From the NCBI GenBank assembly GCA_965221205.1, contig OZ244870.1, forward strand, positions 2,914,001 to 2,978,000: DNA of 64,000 nucleotides, written 5' to 3'. Below the pieces are notes generated by a model. That model did not search any database. It was not told the DNA's origin and saw nothing but the letters and a program-made list of their open reading frames with translations. Positions 52,427 to 61,804 of the stretch are shown here, one piece after another. Origin of the DNA: CBDFMG01 sp965221205 [NCBI: bacterium] (GTDB taxonomy: Bacteria > SM23-31). The first letter of the stretch is position 1; each line of letters starts with the position of its first letter. The position numbers and the translations under genes were made by a program.

Positions 52427-53266
52427 TTACTGTGAACCCAGCAGGTTTAAAAACCGCTCCCAGCCTTTTTCAAATGCCTCTCTGTTTGCTGCAGATGCGT
52501 CTGCATCTTCTCCTGCCCGCATAAATCCATGACCGGCACCAGGATAAACCACCGGTTCATAGATCTTTTGCAAGGATGCCATGGATTCTGTCGTCGCCTC
52601 CACAGTGCTGGTAACCCGATTGTCATTTTCTCCATAAAATCCGTACACAGGGCACTGGATCAAATCCATCATTTCTGTTTCGGGGGGTGTGCCGTAAAAT
52701 ACGAAAGCAGCATCAATTTCCGAATCAGCACCGTGTACCGCAAAATTAAAAGTGTTTCTGCCTCCCCAGCAAAATCCGGCAACAGATACTTTTCCTGAAG
52801 CTGCTGGAAGCCCTCTGAGGTATGCGATGACCGCTCTGATATTTCCGTCTATTTCATCCCTGGTCAATTCAGAAAGTGCTTTGCGAAGATCGTCCCCTGA
52901 AGTAAACGAGTTAGTGTTGCCACCACCTGGACCTTTACCGGAAAGCAGGTCTGGGCTGATCGCAAGATACCCCGCTTCGGCAAGTCTGTCAGCCACGGTG
53001 CGGACCCAGTCTGTCAATCCTCTGTTTTCATGAATAATAACAACGCTTGCCGTCGGTTCATTGACTTCTGGAAAAACGATGAATAATGAGAGAGATGTAC
53101 CGCTCGGGGTATCGATCGTTATCCATTCTTGATGCCGGGATGATGTGCTCAAACGGTCATTGGTTTCCGAAACAGTCTGTCCATCTCCGCAGAAAATTAG
53201 GAGAGTAAGCGTAGATAAAACAAGTCCTGTGGTGCATATTCTTCCTATAGCAGTGTATATTTTCAT
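52427..53266 (-). CDS. Exported dienelactone hydrolase-family protein
   Basis: 279 aa. The N-terminal hydrophobic segment ends in LLIFCGDG, a near-lipobox that suggests a lipoprotein. The alpha/beta hydrolase body has HENRGL, the nucleophile Cys in GFCWGG (the mark of dienelactone hydrolases), Asp in YGENDNRV and His in PGAGHGFM, so the Cys-Asp-His triad is complete. AGGAGA precedes the ATG. It opens a run of minus-strand exported hydrolases; the natural substrate is not evident. Intact. Confidence 0.85.
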   Translation of the reverse strand: MKIYTAIGRICTTGLVLSTLTLLIFCGDGQTVSETNDRLSTSSRHQEWITIDTPSGTSLSLFIVFPEVNEPTASVVIIHENRGLTDWVRTVADRLAEAGYLAISPDLLSGKGPGGGNTNSFTSGDDLRKALSELTRDEIDGNIRAVIAYLRGLPAASGKVSVAGFCWGGRNTFNFAVHGADSEIDAAFVFYGTPPETEMMDLIQCPVYGFYGENDNRVTSTVEATTESMASLQKIYEPVVYPGAGHGFMRAGEDADASAANREAFEKGWERFLNLLGSQ

Positions 53267-53470
53267 ATTGTTGGGTCTCCTGAATAAGTTAATTTCAAAT
53301 TTATCTGATATTCACCATATCTATTCTCTAAAAGAGTAATGATTGGGATTTTTGTCGACTTACGATGCCATTCTAACATTTGATGTATACCACCAGAGCA
53401 TTTTGGACACTTCTGGTTCATTAGTAAGAGGCACGATACACTACATTCTTAGATCTGTATTTGCATACTA

Positions 53471-55099
53471 TCACCACAGTTTTTTGACCTCGTCATCCAA
53501 GCCGGTCATTTCCCACCTGAGCAGCGCAAATGGGACAGCACCCGCCGCAAACATGTCGTCCATGAACTCTTTCAGGCTGAAATCTTCTCCAAGCCGGTGA
53601 GCCTGGTCGGCAAGTAACCGGTCAATCTGGAATTTTCCACCCACGTATGCCATTGCATACCCCGGATTTATAATGCCCATATCAATGTCATGCAGCGTGT
53701 TAAAACTGTCGCCACCCGCCCAGCCATAGGGGGTTTTCCCGACATAGTAGCGGGTGGCATCTTTCAGCGTAAATTCATTACTGTGTATTTTCAGGTCGGT
53801 TAACATTCTGATTGCCCTGAATACTTGCGCAATATAGGTAATTTCTTCTCCCCGCGGATAGTCATCATATAAACCGGCATTCAACAGCAATTCTTCAAGT
53901 GCAAATGCCAGTCCCTCGTCGATGAGCATTTCCATCCGAAATTGCGGATATGCCCCCCGGATCGGACGGTCATCTCTCTCATGCCGTTGCCAGAAAAACG
54001 TGTGGCCGATCAGGCCATGGCTTATTTCCGCCAGGGGATTCAGGTCTCTGCACTTCACGAAGAATTCCTGCTGACCGAGTCCACCTGGTTCATTCCACCA
54101 GGTATCCGCTCCTATCGGTTTCAGGTAATCAGGGACGGTAAATATTTCATTGTCACGCAGGAAACGCAGTATATGATCCTCAAATTCTGACCAGCGCTGT
54201 TTATATTCTGCTGCGCTTGACACTGGTACGAGTTCGGGCAGGTCACGGTTCAGGTTCTCGGTCAATTTCAGGACCGAGTATGCCCGCTCGTAGTCGCGTT
54301 CTGCGAGGACCAGCAATTCATCCCAGGTATACGGAAAAAGCAGGACGTTCTTCAACCACCAGTTATAGTTATCAATGCCAACTCCGGCGGGAGCGTTCAT
54401 GGCATCCCTGTTTTCAATGAGCCAGTCCCGGTAGGCAACAGCCGCACCGCGTGCCCGGTCGGCTTCGGGAGCCATGTCCGGAAACTGTTCATTGACACGT
54501 GCCACCATACCATCATAGTATTCGATTTCGTCTTCCGACCACCGGATCGCGAGTTCGGCATTATCACCGACAACTTCCACTAAATTGTCTTTTGCCTGTT
54601 CGAAAATTTTCTGAGCGGAGGTAAGCATTGCGAAAATCTCGTCTGTTTCGTATTCCGGAACGGGCACGTCCGCGAGCGGTAGCGTATCATAGATCGTCGA
54701 GCCGGTCCCCATGCGTGTCCTGAGATAAAACGTTGGAAATCGCGACCACGGCTTGAGCACCCGGTGATAAAAATCGAGCGCGTTCATCTCCGCGCGAACC
54801 ATTTGGTAGTCGACCTGCTCTGAGACTGGCCAATTACTCGGATCGATTGCAGCCAGGCGGTTCTGCATTGTTTTCAGTTCACTGTGTTGTTTTTCCATCA
54901 CGGCTGCCGAGTAATCGTGCACGCCATCGGTGACCGTTGGTCGTTGGAACTCACGAAATTCGTTAAACAGGCTGACAAGATCGTTATAATCGCCGCTCCC
55001 GGCCACAAAGATCCCCTCCCCTGTTTCCGCGGTGCAATTAAACAGGGTTATACCGGCAAGAAAGATAAAAGCAACAGCAAAATGTTTCCATTTGTGCAT
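53471..55099 (-). CDS. DUF885-family lipoprotein with altered metal motif
   Basis: 542 aa. The signal segment ends in LFNCTAE, a lipobox-like site. The rest matches DUF885 proteins (helical, zinc-peptidase-like): DYQMVRAEMNALDF, PGGLGQQEFFVKC and FRMEMLIDEGLAFALEELL near the C-terminus. The usual HExxPGH motif is replaced by SHGLIGHTFF, with the Glu lost but both His kept. It may bind metal yet lack peptidase activity, or use another acid. AGAGG precedes the ATG. A copy of the shared intergenic element lies about 115 bases upstream. Confidence 0.75.
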   Translation of the reverse strand: MHKWKHFAVAFIFLAGITLFNCTAETGEGIFVAGSGDYNDLVSLFNEFREFQRPTVTDGVHDYSAAVMEKQHSELKTMQNRLAAIDPSNWPVSEQVDYQMVRAEMNALDFYHRVLKPWSRFPTFYLRTRMGTGSTIYDTLPLADVPVPEYETDEIFAMLTSAQKIFEQAKDNLVEVVGDNAELAIRWSEDEIEYYDGMVARVNEQFPDMAPEADRARGAAVAYRDWLIENRDAMNAPAGVGIDNYNWWLKNVLLFPYTWDELLVLAERDYERAYSVLKLTENLNRDLPELVPVSSAAEYKQRWSEFEDHILRFLRDNEIFTVPDYLKPIGADTWWNEPGGLGQQEFFVKCRDLNPLAEISHGLIGHTFFWQRHERDDRPIRGAYPQFRMEMLIDEGLAFALEELLLNAGLYDDYPRGEEITYIAQVFRAIRMLTDLKIHSNEFTLKDATRYYVGKTPYGWAGGDSFNTLHDIDMGIINPGYAMAYVGGKFQIDRLLADQAHRLGEDFSLKEFMDDMFAAGAVPFALLRWEMTGLDDEVKKLW

Positions 55100-55212
55100 A
55101 GATCAAACCTCTTTTTAGGAATTAGTATTTAGGTTACCGATATTCTCCATATCAATTTCATAAAGAGAATAAATTGAAGTTGAGCTGAAATATGACGCTT
55201 TGTTTTGGTGTA

Positions 55213-55300
55213 ATATACGTGGTCAGAATGTATTGGAAATTATGATATAAATAGTAAGGTATATATTTCTTTTACAAGTGATTTCTGATCTGCATTCATG
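55213..55300. repeat. Shared intergenic element, copy C
   Basis: Upstream of the DUF885 gene (minus strand). Read on the minus strand, GATCAGAAATCACTTGTAAAAG aligns with GAGCAGAATTCACTCGTAAAAG of copy A (60541-60637), followed in both by an ACTTTACxATTTATAxCATAA-like stretch. Its distal part (ATACGTGGTCAGAAT) also matches copy B (56530-56630). Confidence 0.55.
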
Positions 55301-55366
55301 TATTTCAAATACACTAACCATTAAACATTCATAATGCGTAGACAACTGCCCTCACAATAGGTCATC

Positions 55367-55456
55367 AACACCCCATTTCCACATGTACCACTCCCTAGGG
55401 ACTACACACATTTAGCAGGATATGTAAAAGCATTGATACATCATTTGTGGGGTGTT
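55367..55456. repeat. Inverted-repeat structure with central palindrome
   Basis: AACACCCCA at 55367-55375 is the exact inverse of TGGGGTGTT at 55448-55456. Between them lies the perfect palindrome TCCCTAGGGA near 55392. The size (about 90 bp) is that of a MITE- or REP-like element. The rest of the 470-base gap holds no gene that I can support. Confidence 0.4.
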
Positions 55457-55573
55457 AATTGGTTGGTTAATAAATAGTTAGTTGTATATGACGAATGGTG
55501 TTGAGCTTGGATCGCGGTTTAATTGATAAAAATATATCCGAATCGTTCTGACGACGTGCAGACGCTCAAAAAT

Positions 55574-56471
55574 TTACAGCACTTTCATTTTCATCCAGCC
55601 TGATGTATTGTGAAAGTCCGAAACAACACTACCGGGCTGCTCCAGAGTATCACATGCTTTTCGAGTTTCGTCGTCGAGATTCATATCGGCGACCGGTAGG
55701 ATATCCTCGAGATGTTTCATAGTACGCGGCCCATGAGCGGCGCGGTAATACCAGGCTGATCTTTTACCCAGAGAACCGCTAATTGTGCCGGGGTGATACC
55801 GATTCTATTGGGAATTTTTGCGAACTCGACCACAATGCCAACGGTATCAACTCGTTCTCGATTCGTCGGTCAAGGAGGTTATAGGGTGGTTGTTCAGCAA
55901 CAAACCTTTTGTAACTGAATTCCTTGCTTATCATAATAGAATCCATAATCGCTCATGCAGAAAATGTTGAGCAGCCGATATAGCGAATCTTGCCCGAACG
56001 AATAAGAGAATCCAGAGCACTCAAAGTCTCGTCAATTGGTATATCTGGTTCCATACGGTGAAGGAATAATAGATATATATAATCGGTCTGAAAACTTTTT
56101 AGCGAATTTTCACAGGCCCGGATGATATTGTAGCTCGAGAGACCATGTCTGTTATGAGCCACTTCCGGCACATGGCCGTCCAAGAGACTGCCCCGGAATA
56201 TTCAAAAGGGTTTGCGTGCTGCTTTCAACCTTTGTCGACAAAATTACATCTTGACGGCGACCATTATCCTTCAGCCGTACGCCCTATCATTTTTTCTGCT
56301 TCACCGTCTGCATAACAGTCACCTGTGTCCACAAAATTGATACCCGCATCCAATTGCCGTGTTTAGCATTTGAATTGATTCTTTTTCTGGTGTCGGGTCG
56401 AGAAAATTATCCGTTCCAAATGCTATACAAGAGACTTCCAGACCAGTGCGACCGAGCGATCTATACTCCAT
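55574..56471 (-). pseudogene. Decayed aldo/keto reductase
   Basis: ATG 56471 starts MEYRSLGRTGLEVSCIAFGT. A shift near 56350 leads to GINFVDTGDCYADGEAEKMI (the catalytic Tyr region), another to SLKSFQTDYIYLLFLHRMEP and SGKIRYIGCSTFSA. Further shifts lead to [19 protein letters not shown] and finally [20 protein letters not shown] and MNLDDETRKACD, ending at 55574. At least four frameshifts. It was probably an NADPH-dependent sugar or alcohol oxidoreductase. It is preceded by copy B of the shared element. Confidence 0.8.
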
Positions 56472-56529
56472 TTATAAACCTCCGTGGAATTTAGTATCGA
56501 TTTTTTTGAAATGTTATTTTTTATTGTAC

Positions 56530-56630
56530 GTCGTCAGAACATGTTGGAGTGATTGGGTTAAAAGTTAAGATATACATTGAGCTATTCCAAGTACTTTCTG
56601 CTCCTCAGGCTGTACGATATTCGAACCAGT
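56530..56630. repeat. Shared intergenic element, copy B
   Basis: Upstream of the aldo/keto reductase remnant. On the minus strand AACTGGTTCGAATATCGTACAG and CCTGAGGAGCAGAAAGTACTTG align with copy A (60541-60637) over about 75 bases with small changes; its distal end (GTCGTCAGAAC on the plus strand) also matches copy C. Confidence 0.5.
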
Positions 56631-56678
56631 TGTTATTGTATATTTATTGTTATAAAAGACAAAATAATTATAACACCG

Positions 56679-57575
56679 TTAAATACCAAACAACTCGCTG
56701 AGTAGTGAGCTGCCTGGTGACACCATAATTTTCGAAACGGTCTGTTCATAAACTTCGTATAACCGAGGCATTTTTTCATTCAGACCGGCTCTATTTCTTA
56801 TCGTCCATTCTGTTCCATTCGAGCCAAAGGGCTCCTGAAGGTTCCAAGCAGTTGAGATGACCCAATAACCGAATTCTTGAAGTGAAACCCGTAATCGGCG
56901 TTCTTCATCTTCGATCCGGTCGTAGGAACTTATGTCATAATAACCTTTTTCAACCGCCTCCAGCATAAACTGATAGAGCTGTGATTCGGCCGTAACAGCC
57001 CACTCAGCGGGAAATGTATAGTGAAGTCCTACATCATTTGCATAGTGTAAGATGTGTTCAAGTACTTCAATCACCTGATCCCTATCTCCAACTTCATATT
57101 CCATTATTACGTCGCATACACTGTTCTGACTTCTTGTAACATCCCACAACGCCTGATCTTCGGGAGTCGTGATACGATCACTGCCTTTATAGAGAGGAAT
57201 CAATGCTTTGTACTCATACATGTTTCTGATAAATTCCTCCTGAAGTGCACTGTCGATAGAACTGCTCTGCGGAAAAATCTCAGTGATTGTTTGAGCAACT
57301 CTCAGCATAAAGTCATCTGTAATGTCATCCCGACCAACCAGAGTATAGCCGTAAACCGTGACTTTTTTTGTGAATGGAGGATATTCGTCTGCAGGGACGA
57401 TGACAGTATTTAAATACAGATCAGCTGGTGCTGAAGTTGCTCGTGAAAGCATAACACATCCACCATAATGGGTCTTTGCCGTATCAGTCGATACTGATTC
57501 AGCAGTCTCTGAACTACAAAAACTCAGAAACAAAGACAAATAAAAAATCGCACATGAAACGTGTCGTGTAAACAT
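56679..57575 (-). CDS. Hypothetical exported lipoprotein-like protein
   Basis: 298 aa. N-terminal hydrophobic stretch ends in FLSFCSSET, which could be a lipoprotein cleavage site. The body is acidic and mixed alpha/beta without a motif that I recognise (pieces: PFTKKVTVYGYTLVGRDD, QALWDVTRSQNSVCDVIM, EWAVTAESQLYQFMLEAVE). GGGGA precedes ATG 57575. It starts 33 bases after the stop of the M24 gene, so they are probably cotranscribed. Function unknown. Confidence 0.65.
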   Translation of the reverse strand: MFTRHVSCAIFYLSLFLSFCSSETAESVSTDTAKTHYGGCVMLSRATSAPADLYLNTVIVPADEYPPFTKKVTVYGYTLVGRDDITDDFMLRVAQTITEIFPQSSSIDSALQEEFIRNMYEYKALIPLYKGSDRITTPEDQALWDVTRSQNSVCDVIMEYEVGDRDQVIEVLEHILHYANDVGLHYTFPAEWAVTAESQLYQFMLEAVEKGYYDISSYDRIEDEERRLRVSLQEFGYWVISTAWNLQEPFGSNGTEWTIRNRAGLNEKMPRLYEVYEQTVSKIMVSPGSSLLSELFGI

Positions 57576-57607
57576 ACTATGTCCCCTTCAATCTGTTTGC
57601 TCTAAAC

Positions 57608-59032
57608 TCAATGGATTAATAAAATTTTTTCATTTGGTGGGTGAAGAAATTCGACTCCGCTGCTTGATACGATGTGATTTCCTTCTATATTAATAACAAT
57701 CGGATAACCGGGTCTTTCAGGAAGGTTCGTATTTACCATAAATTCGAGAGAAAAAATATGATTTTCTGCAATCCTTAAATGAGCACGGTCTAACCGGAAT
57801 GGGGTAGCAGATGGTCCAACTGTCACTGCAGTGCCGTTATTTTGACCCTGACTGTGAAGATCAATGGAAAAACTTGATTGACCAGTGTTTGCTAAAGCTC
57901 TCTTTACTTGTTCATAATTTTCTCTCCCTCTATTGCTAAAAGGTGTATATATGTAATTTGCTTCTTCCAATGCATTGACTACATCGCTTAAAGTTCGTTG
58001 AGCGGTATTACCAACTTTTATTTGCTTTCTAATGATTGTACGGGCATTTATCGCACGATCATAAGCATGTTGCAAACCTGCGGGGACACTTGTCTCTCCT
58101 TTCCTCATAATATATGCATTACGTTTATAATCTGTCTCTAAATAGTCCAAATATCGTAACCCAACATCAAATGACAGAAAATCACCGCGTTGTAAGACAT
58201 ATTGGCGAGAACGTGTCTCGGATTCATCCGAAACAGCTGAATAAAGTACTCCGGGAAAATCTGTAGTATTTTCTCTGGCCTCAACATGCATTCGCTTAAA
58301 AAACTGCTCTCGCACCCACCATCCTACATCTTCCCTGGTTGTTACACCCGGTACGATTACTTCATTAGATAGAGCCCTTTCTTGAATTTGTCGATGTAAC
58401 TCCAAAGCATTCGTCATAAGTGTCACTTCTCTGAGAATTCTTCTTGACCGGAAATCTGTAATGACATTCTCTGCAGAGACAATTCTTGCGGAATATTTGG
58501 GGCCTAATATTTTTTCCAACTTTTGATAAGCAGAATGTGAAATCCCATCTGCTATTGCAAGCCAATCAGATGTATTAACAGCGATCGTTTTTGGATCACG
58601 TTCAGCAACGAATTCTGTAAATTCGTCGTAAACCTCATCACCATACCCTTCTAACATACGATATCCATAATGATAACTGGAAATGGCTCGTGAAAATTCG
58701 TTGGAACCGCGTACGTCAATATTTTCAACAGCTCCTGGATTACCAAAAACAGCCCGCTCGATCCTGTTCCCCAGATCGGTAAAAACCAGATAGCCGAAGG
58801 TTGTTCCGAATTCCGGAGCCATTGTATCAGGAGCTCCCTGACGAGTGACATGAATCCACATGTCCACATTATTGTCGCGCAAGGCTCCAGGAAGAATAAG
58901 TTCAAGTTTCTCATTCCGTATCAGTCTGAGAACTTCAGAACCGGTTTTTGCAGTATGTACACCTGGTTGTGCTTTGACAATAGGTGTTGTGAAAATCAAA
59001 GATATTAAGATAACTAATATTCGACATATCAT
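57608..59032 (-). CDS. Secreted M24-family (creatinase/aminopeptidase P-like) protein
   Basis: 474 aa with a signal peptide (to about ...PIVKAQ). An N-terminal creatinase-type domain is followed by a pita-bread M24 domain. Metal ligands are traceable: the two Asp in FLSFDVGLRYLDYLETDYKR, His in DLHSQGQ, Glu in FSLEFMV and Glu in VINIEGNHIV. It is therefore likely an active metallopeptidase, possibly cleaving Xaa-Pro peptides. AGAGGAG stands 7 bases before the ATG. Intact. Confidence 0.85.
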   Translation of the reverse strand: MICRILVILISLIFTTPIVKAQPGVHTAKTGSEVLRLIRNEKLELILPGALRDNNVDMWIHVTRQGAPDTMAPEFGTTFGYLVFTDLGNRIERAVFGNPGAVENIDVRGSNEFSRAISSYHYGYRMLEGYGDEVYDEFTEFVAERDPKTIAVNTSDWLAIADGISHSAYQKLEKILGPKYSARIVSAENVITDFRSRRILREVTLMTNALELHRQIQERALSNEVIVPGVTTREDVGWWVREQFFKRMHVEARENTTDFPGVLYSAVSDESETRSRQYVLQRGDFLSFDVGLRYLDYLETDYKRNAYIMRKGETSVPAGLQHAYDRAINARTIIRKQIKVGNTAQRTLSDVVNALEEANYIYTPFSNRGRENYEQVKRALANTGQSSFSIDLHSQGQNNGTAVTVGPSATPFRLDRAHLRIAENHIFSLEFMVNTNLPERPGYPIVINIEGNHIVSSSGVEFLHPPNEKILLIH

Positions 59033-59137
59033 GTCTTGCTCCTCTTTTGATTCTTTTTGATGATTTTACGAAAAGTATGCAGATTCAACAAAATTATTTT
59101 ATTCCTCTGGCTTTACAGTAAGTGAATGTAAACAGTT

Positions 59138-60517
59138 TTATTGTTCTTGACCGGGCGTAACATGACGCGGTACAAATATCCGTCCATTTTTGAGCACTAT
59201 ATATCCATCGCGGATAACCATGTCTGTATTCGCAAGGTCATCAAGGTCAACATCCGGCCTGCCATCAACCACGACCACATCAGCAAGTTTACCAGGTTCT
59301 ATCGTTCCTATCTTATCATCCATATCAAGAATCTCGGCGCTATTTCTTGTAGCGGCAATAAGGGCTTCCGGAATGGTATATCCTCCCTGAACAAAATATT
59401 TCAACTCTTGTATATAAGGTTCAGGCCAAGTAGCATCGACTGATACATCAATACCAACACCCATTGTTATCCCGGCACGTTTCAGTTTTCGAAAAGTCTC
59501 CATAGCTGATTCCCTCGTAAAAGTGAACCTGCGCGAGGTCGAGCCGTAATATCCTCCATACAATTCAAATATTTTCATATATGGATAGATTGTAGGATCC
59601 GACTGTGTTCCTTTTTCTGCCATTAATCTTATAGTCTCATCTGTTCGGGGTAGTGGATGCTCGATTACATCCACCCCTGCTTGGACTGCCCACTGAATAT
59701 AGAATGTTTCTGCATCTGCTGTGATTTTGAGACCAAGAGCATGTGCCTCATCAACAGCTGCTGCAATCTCTTCCCGGCTGAAATGGCTTGCAACTTTAAT
59801 AACATCTGCTCCTTTGTTGAACTGTTCACGAATCGCTCTTCGCCACTCATCCGGTCCATCAACTGTGAGTTCCGCAGTGACCAGTGGTTGATTCATATGC
59901 ATACCTTCGGTACCATGACCGCCAGTCGAAGTAATAACCTGACCGGCAGGAAAAACCCTGGGGCCTGGTATCCGATTTTCTGCAACAAATTCTTTGACTC
60001 TGAAGGGAATATCACCATGCGATGCCAGATCACGAATACTTGTTATACCACCTTGAATATAGAATCGCATACGTTCCACAGCTTTGAGCGTATTTATTGC
60101 CTCATTCGAAAGAATGGTAGGGCCATCAATTTCAGCTTCGGTCATATGTGCATGAAGATCTATCATACCCGGTATTATAGTTTTTCCATTAACATCAATC
60201 ACCTGAGCATTCCGGGGCCAATTTGTTGAACCGGGTGGAAGTATCTCTTTGATTTTGTTTCGATCGATTACGATTGTACCATTGCGAACCGCCGCACCGG
60301 TCCCGTCAAATATCCGACCACCAGTTAATACCAGTATTCCTTCGGGGCCCTTCTGGCCCGGAGGTACAGGTATACGCCGGGGATCGTCAGTGGTGGTGGT
60401 GTTTTCGTCAATCCATGTTCTTCGATCCTGTGCCCTTTCCTGACCAAGCACAAGTCCACAAAATGCGAATATCCCAATAAAACAGAAAAAAATAGACTTT
60501 GTAAGTAAGTTTTTCAT
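59138..60517 (-). CDS. Secreted amidohydrolase with unusual active site
   Basis: 459 aa, signal peptide to about ...GLVLGQ. Amidohydrolase fold: HxH in MIDLHAHM (after the beta sandwich DVNGKTIIPG), Lys in GADVIKVASHF, then KITADAETF where the family normally has a metal His (TAHA), the next His in VIEHPL, and Asp in GVGIDVSVD. The C-terminus has TIEPGKLADVVVVDG. The His-to-Asp change at one ligand position is unusual. AGAGG precedes the ATG, and copy A of the shared element lies just upstream. The substrate is unknown, often a peptide or hydantoin-like compound in this family. Confidence 0.85.
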   Translation of the reverse strand: MKNLLTKSIFFCFIGIFAFCGLVLGQERAQDRRTWIDENTTTTDDPRRIPVPPGQKGPEGILVLTGGRIFDGTGAAVRNGTIVIDRNKIKEILPPGSTNWPRNAQVIDVNGKTIIPGMIDLHAHMTEAEIDGPTILSNEAINTLKAVERMRFYIQGGITSIRDLASHGDIPFRVKEFVAENRIPGPRVFPAGQVITSTGGHGTEGMHMNQPLVTAELTVDGPDEWRRAIREQFNKGADVIKVASHFSREEIAAAVDEAHALGLKITADAETFYIQWAVQAGVDVIEHPLPRTDETIRLMAEKGTQSDPTIYPYMKIFELYGGYYGSTSRRFTFTRESAMETFRKLKRAGITMGVGIDVSVDATWPEPYIQELKYFVQGGYTIPEALIAATRNSAEILDMDDKIGTIEPGKLADVVVVDGRPDVDLDDLANTDMVIRDGYIVLKNGRIFVPRHVTPGQEQ

Positions 60518-60540
60518 GCAAAATACCTCTTTTAATATTT

Positions 60541-60637
60541 ACAATAATTTGGACACTTATGTTATAAATTGTAAAGTATTCATGTGGCTTTTACGAGTGA
60601 ATTCTGCTCTTCGGGCTATACAAATTGAGAACAGGTT
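60541..60637. repeat. Shared intergenic element, copy A
   Basis: Lies 24-120 bases upstream of the amidohydrolase start (minus strand). On the minus strand GAGCAGAATTCACTCGTAAAAG, ACTTTACAATTTATAACATAAG and CTGTTCTCAATTTGTATAGC are shared, with substitutions, with copies at 55213-55300 and 56530-56630. It may be a promoter or binding site array kept upstream of several hydrolase-type genes. Confidence 0.55.
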
Positions 60638-60703
60638 TTTATCGCTGTTATTAAGGAATAAATATGTACGGCTCCGTTATTAAGTACATTCATCGAGCGT
60701 AGT

Positions 60704-60816
60704 CAGATTGGGTGCAGCCAGAGTGCTTCATCTCCGGGAAAGAATTCATTGTTTTCTCCATAATAGAGCGGGATCACTGTAAGGATAAAGAGAGGACATA
60801 ATTTACCTTTCATCAT
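60704..60816 (-). pseudogene. Truncated signal-peptide-like open frame
   Basis: The minus strand from ATG 60816 reads MMKGKLCPLFILTVIPLYYG, then ENNEFFPGDEALWLHPI and a stop. It looks like a signal peptide followed by the first residues of a lost exported protein. The rest of the 60518-60895 gap outside this and the shared element holds nothing recognisable. End coordinates are approximate. Confidence 0.3.
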
Positions 60817-60895
60817 ACTATCAGATATTTTCTTCATCAATCCATTTTTAAAAAGATTATTCGGTTAAAGTGATATAAGATTCGTAATTATATAC

Positions 60896-61739
60896 TTGAC
60901 AATTGAAATCAAGTTAAGAAGACTCCTGCCTAAATTCAACAATTTATTTGATGTAATCGAGCGGTTTCCCGACGAATCGTCTTGCCGTAACTATTTAGAG
61001 CAAGCCCGATGGGAAGGTACCATTATTTGTGTTCACTGTGAAAGTGAAAACATCAGTAAGTGTAGAAGCAGACCTATTCACCGGTATAAAGATTGTGATA
61101 AACAATTCAGTGTTAAGGTGGGCACGATATTCGAAGACAGTGCATTACCATTGCAGAAATGGTTTTTTGCTATATTTCTCGTTACTGCACACAAACAAGG
61201 AATTTCTTCGTTACAGCTTGCCAAAGATATTAAAGTTACCCAAAAGACAGCGTGGTACATGTTACATAGAATAAAGTTTGCGGTAAGAACAAGGTCATTT
61301 GCTAAACCGTTATCTAATGTTGTGTTGCAGTAGACGAAACGTCCATTGGCGGTAAGCGTGTGAGAGGATCTGAGAAATGGCAGAACGTGAGAGCAAACTT
61401 AGATCGATGTCAGTTGAGAATGTTAAAACAAGTACATTGCAGAAAATTATTAAGGAGTATGTTGCTAAGGGAACTATTGTAATGTCTGATGAACAGTTGG
61501 CGTATAAACGGTTATCACAGTATTTCGATCATCTGAGGGATTTTGGAGTATATTCAAACGGGGAATTTACGGAATATATCATCACGCTAGCACCAAGCAT
61601 TGAGATCGCTATATACATGAATTCCAATTCAGATATAATACTCGTGAATTGGGGGATAGTGTACGGTTTTTGATTCTGTTAAATTATTGTACTGGTGGAT
61701 TGACTTATAAGGATTTGATTAAAAAACAGCGAAGTTAAT
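60896..61739 (+). pseudogene. Dead IS1595-family (ISXO2-like) transposase
   Basis: From a TTG at 60896 the frame reads LFDVIERFPDESSCRNYLEQ, RWEGTIICVHCESENISK (zinc ribbon), QFSVKVGTIFEDSALPLQKW, GISSLQLAKDIKVTQKTAW and PLSNVVLQ, followed by a stop at 61333. The DDE region after that is broken across frames. The C-terminal FQFRYNTRELGDSVRF and GGLTYKDLIKK are still recognisable, ending near 61739. I did not find matching terminal inverted repeats. It cannot transpose by itself. Confidence 0.8.
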
Positions 61740-61804
61740 TAAAATATTGACATAGGAAGCAAGATTGATTAATCTAAAAAATAAAAATTATAAGTCGATA
61801 TATT

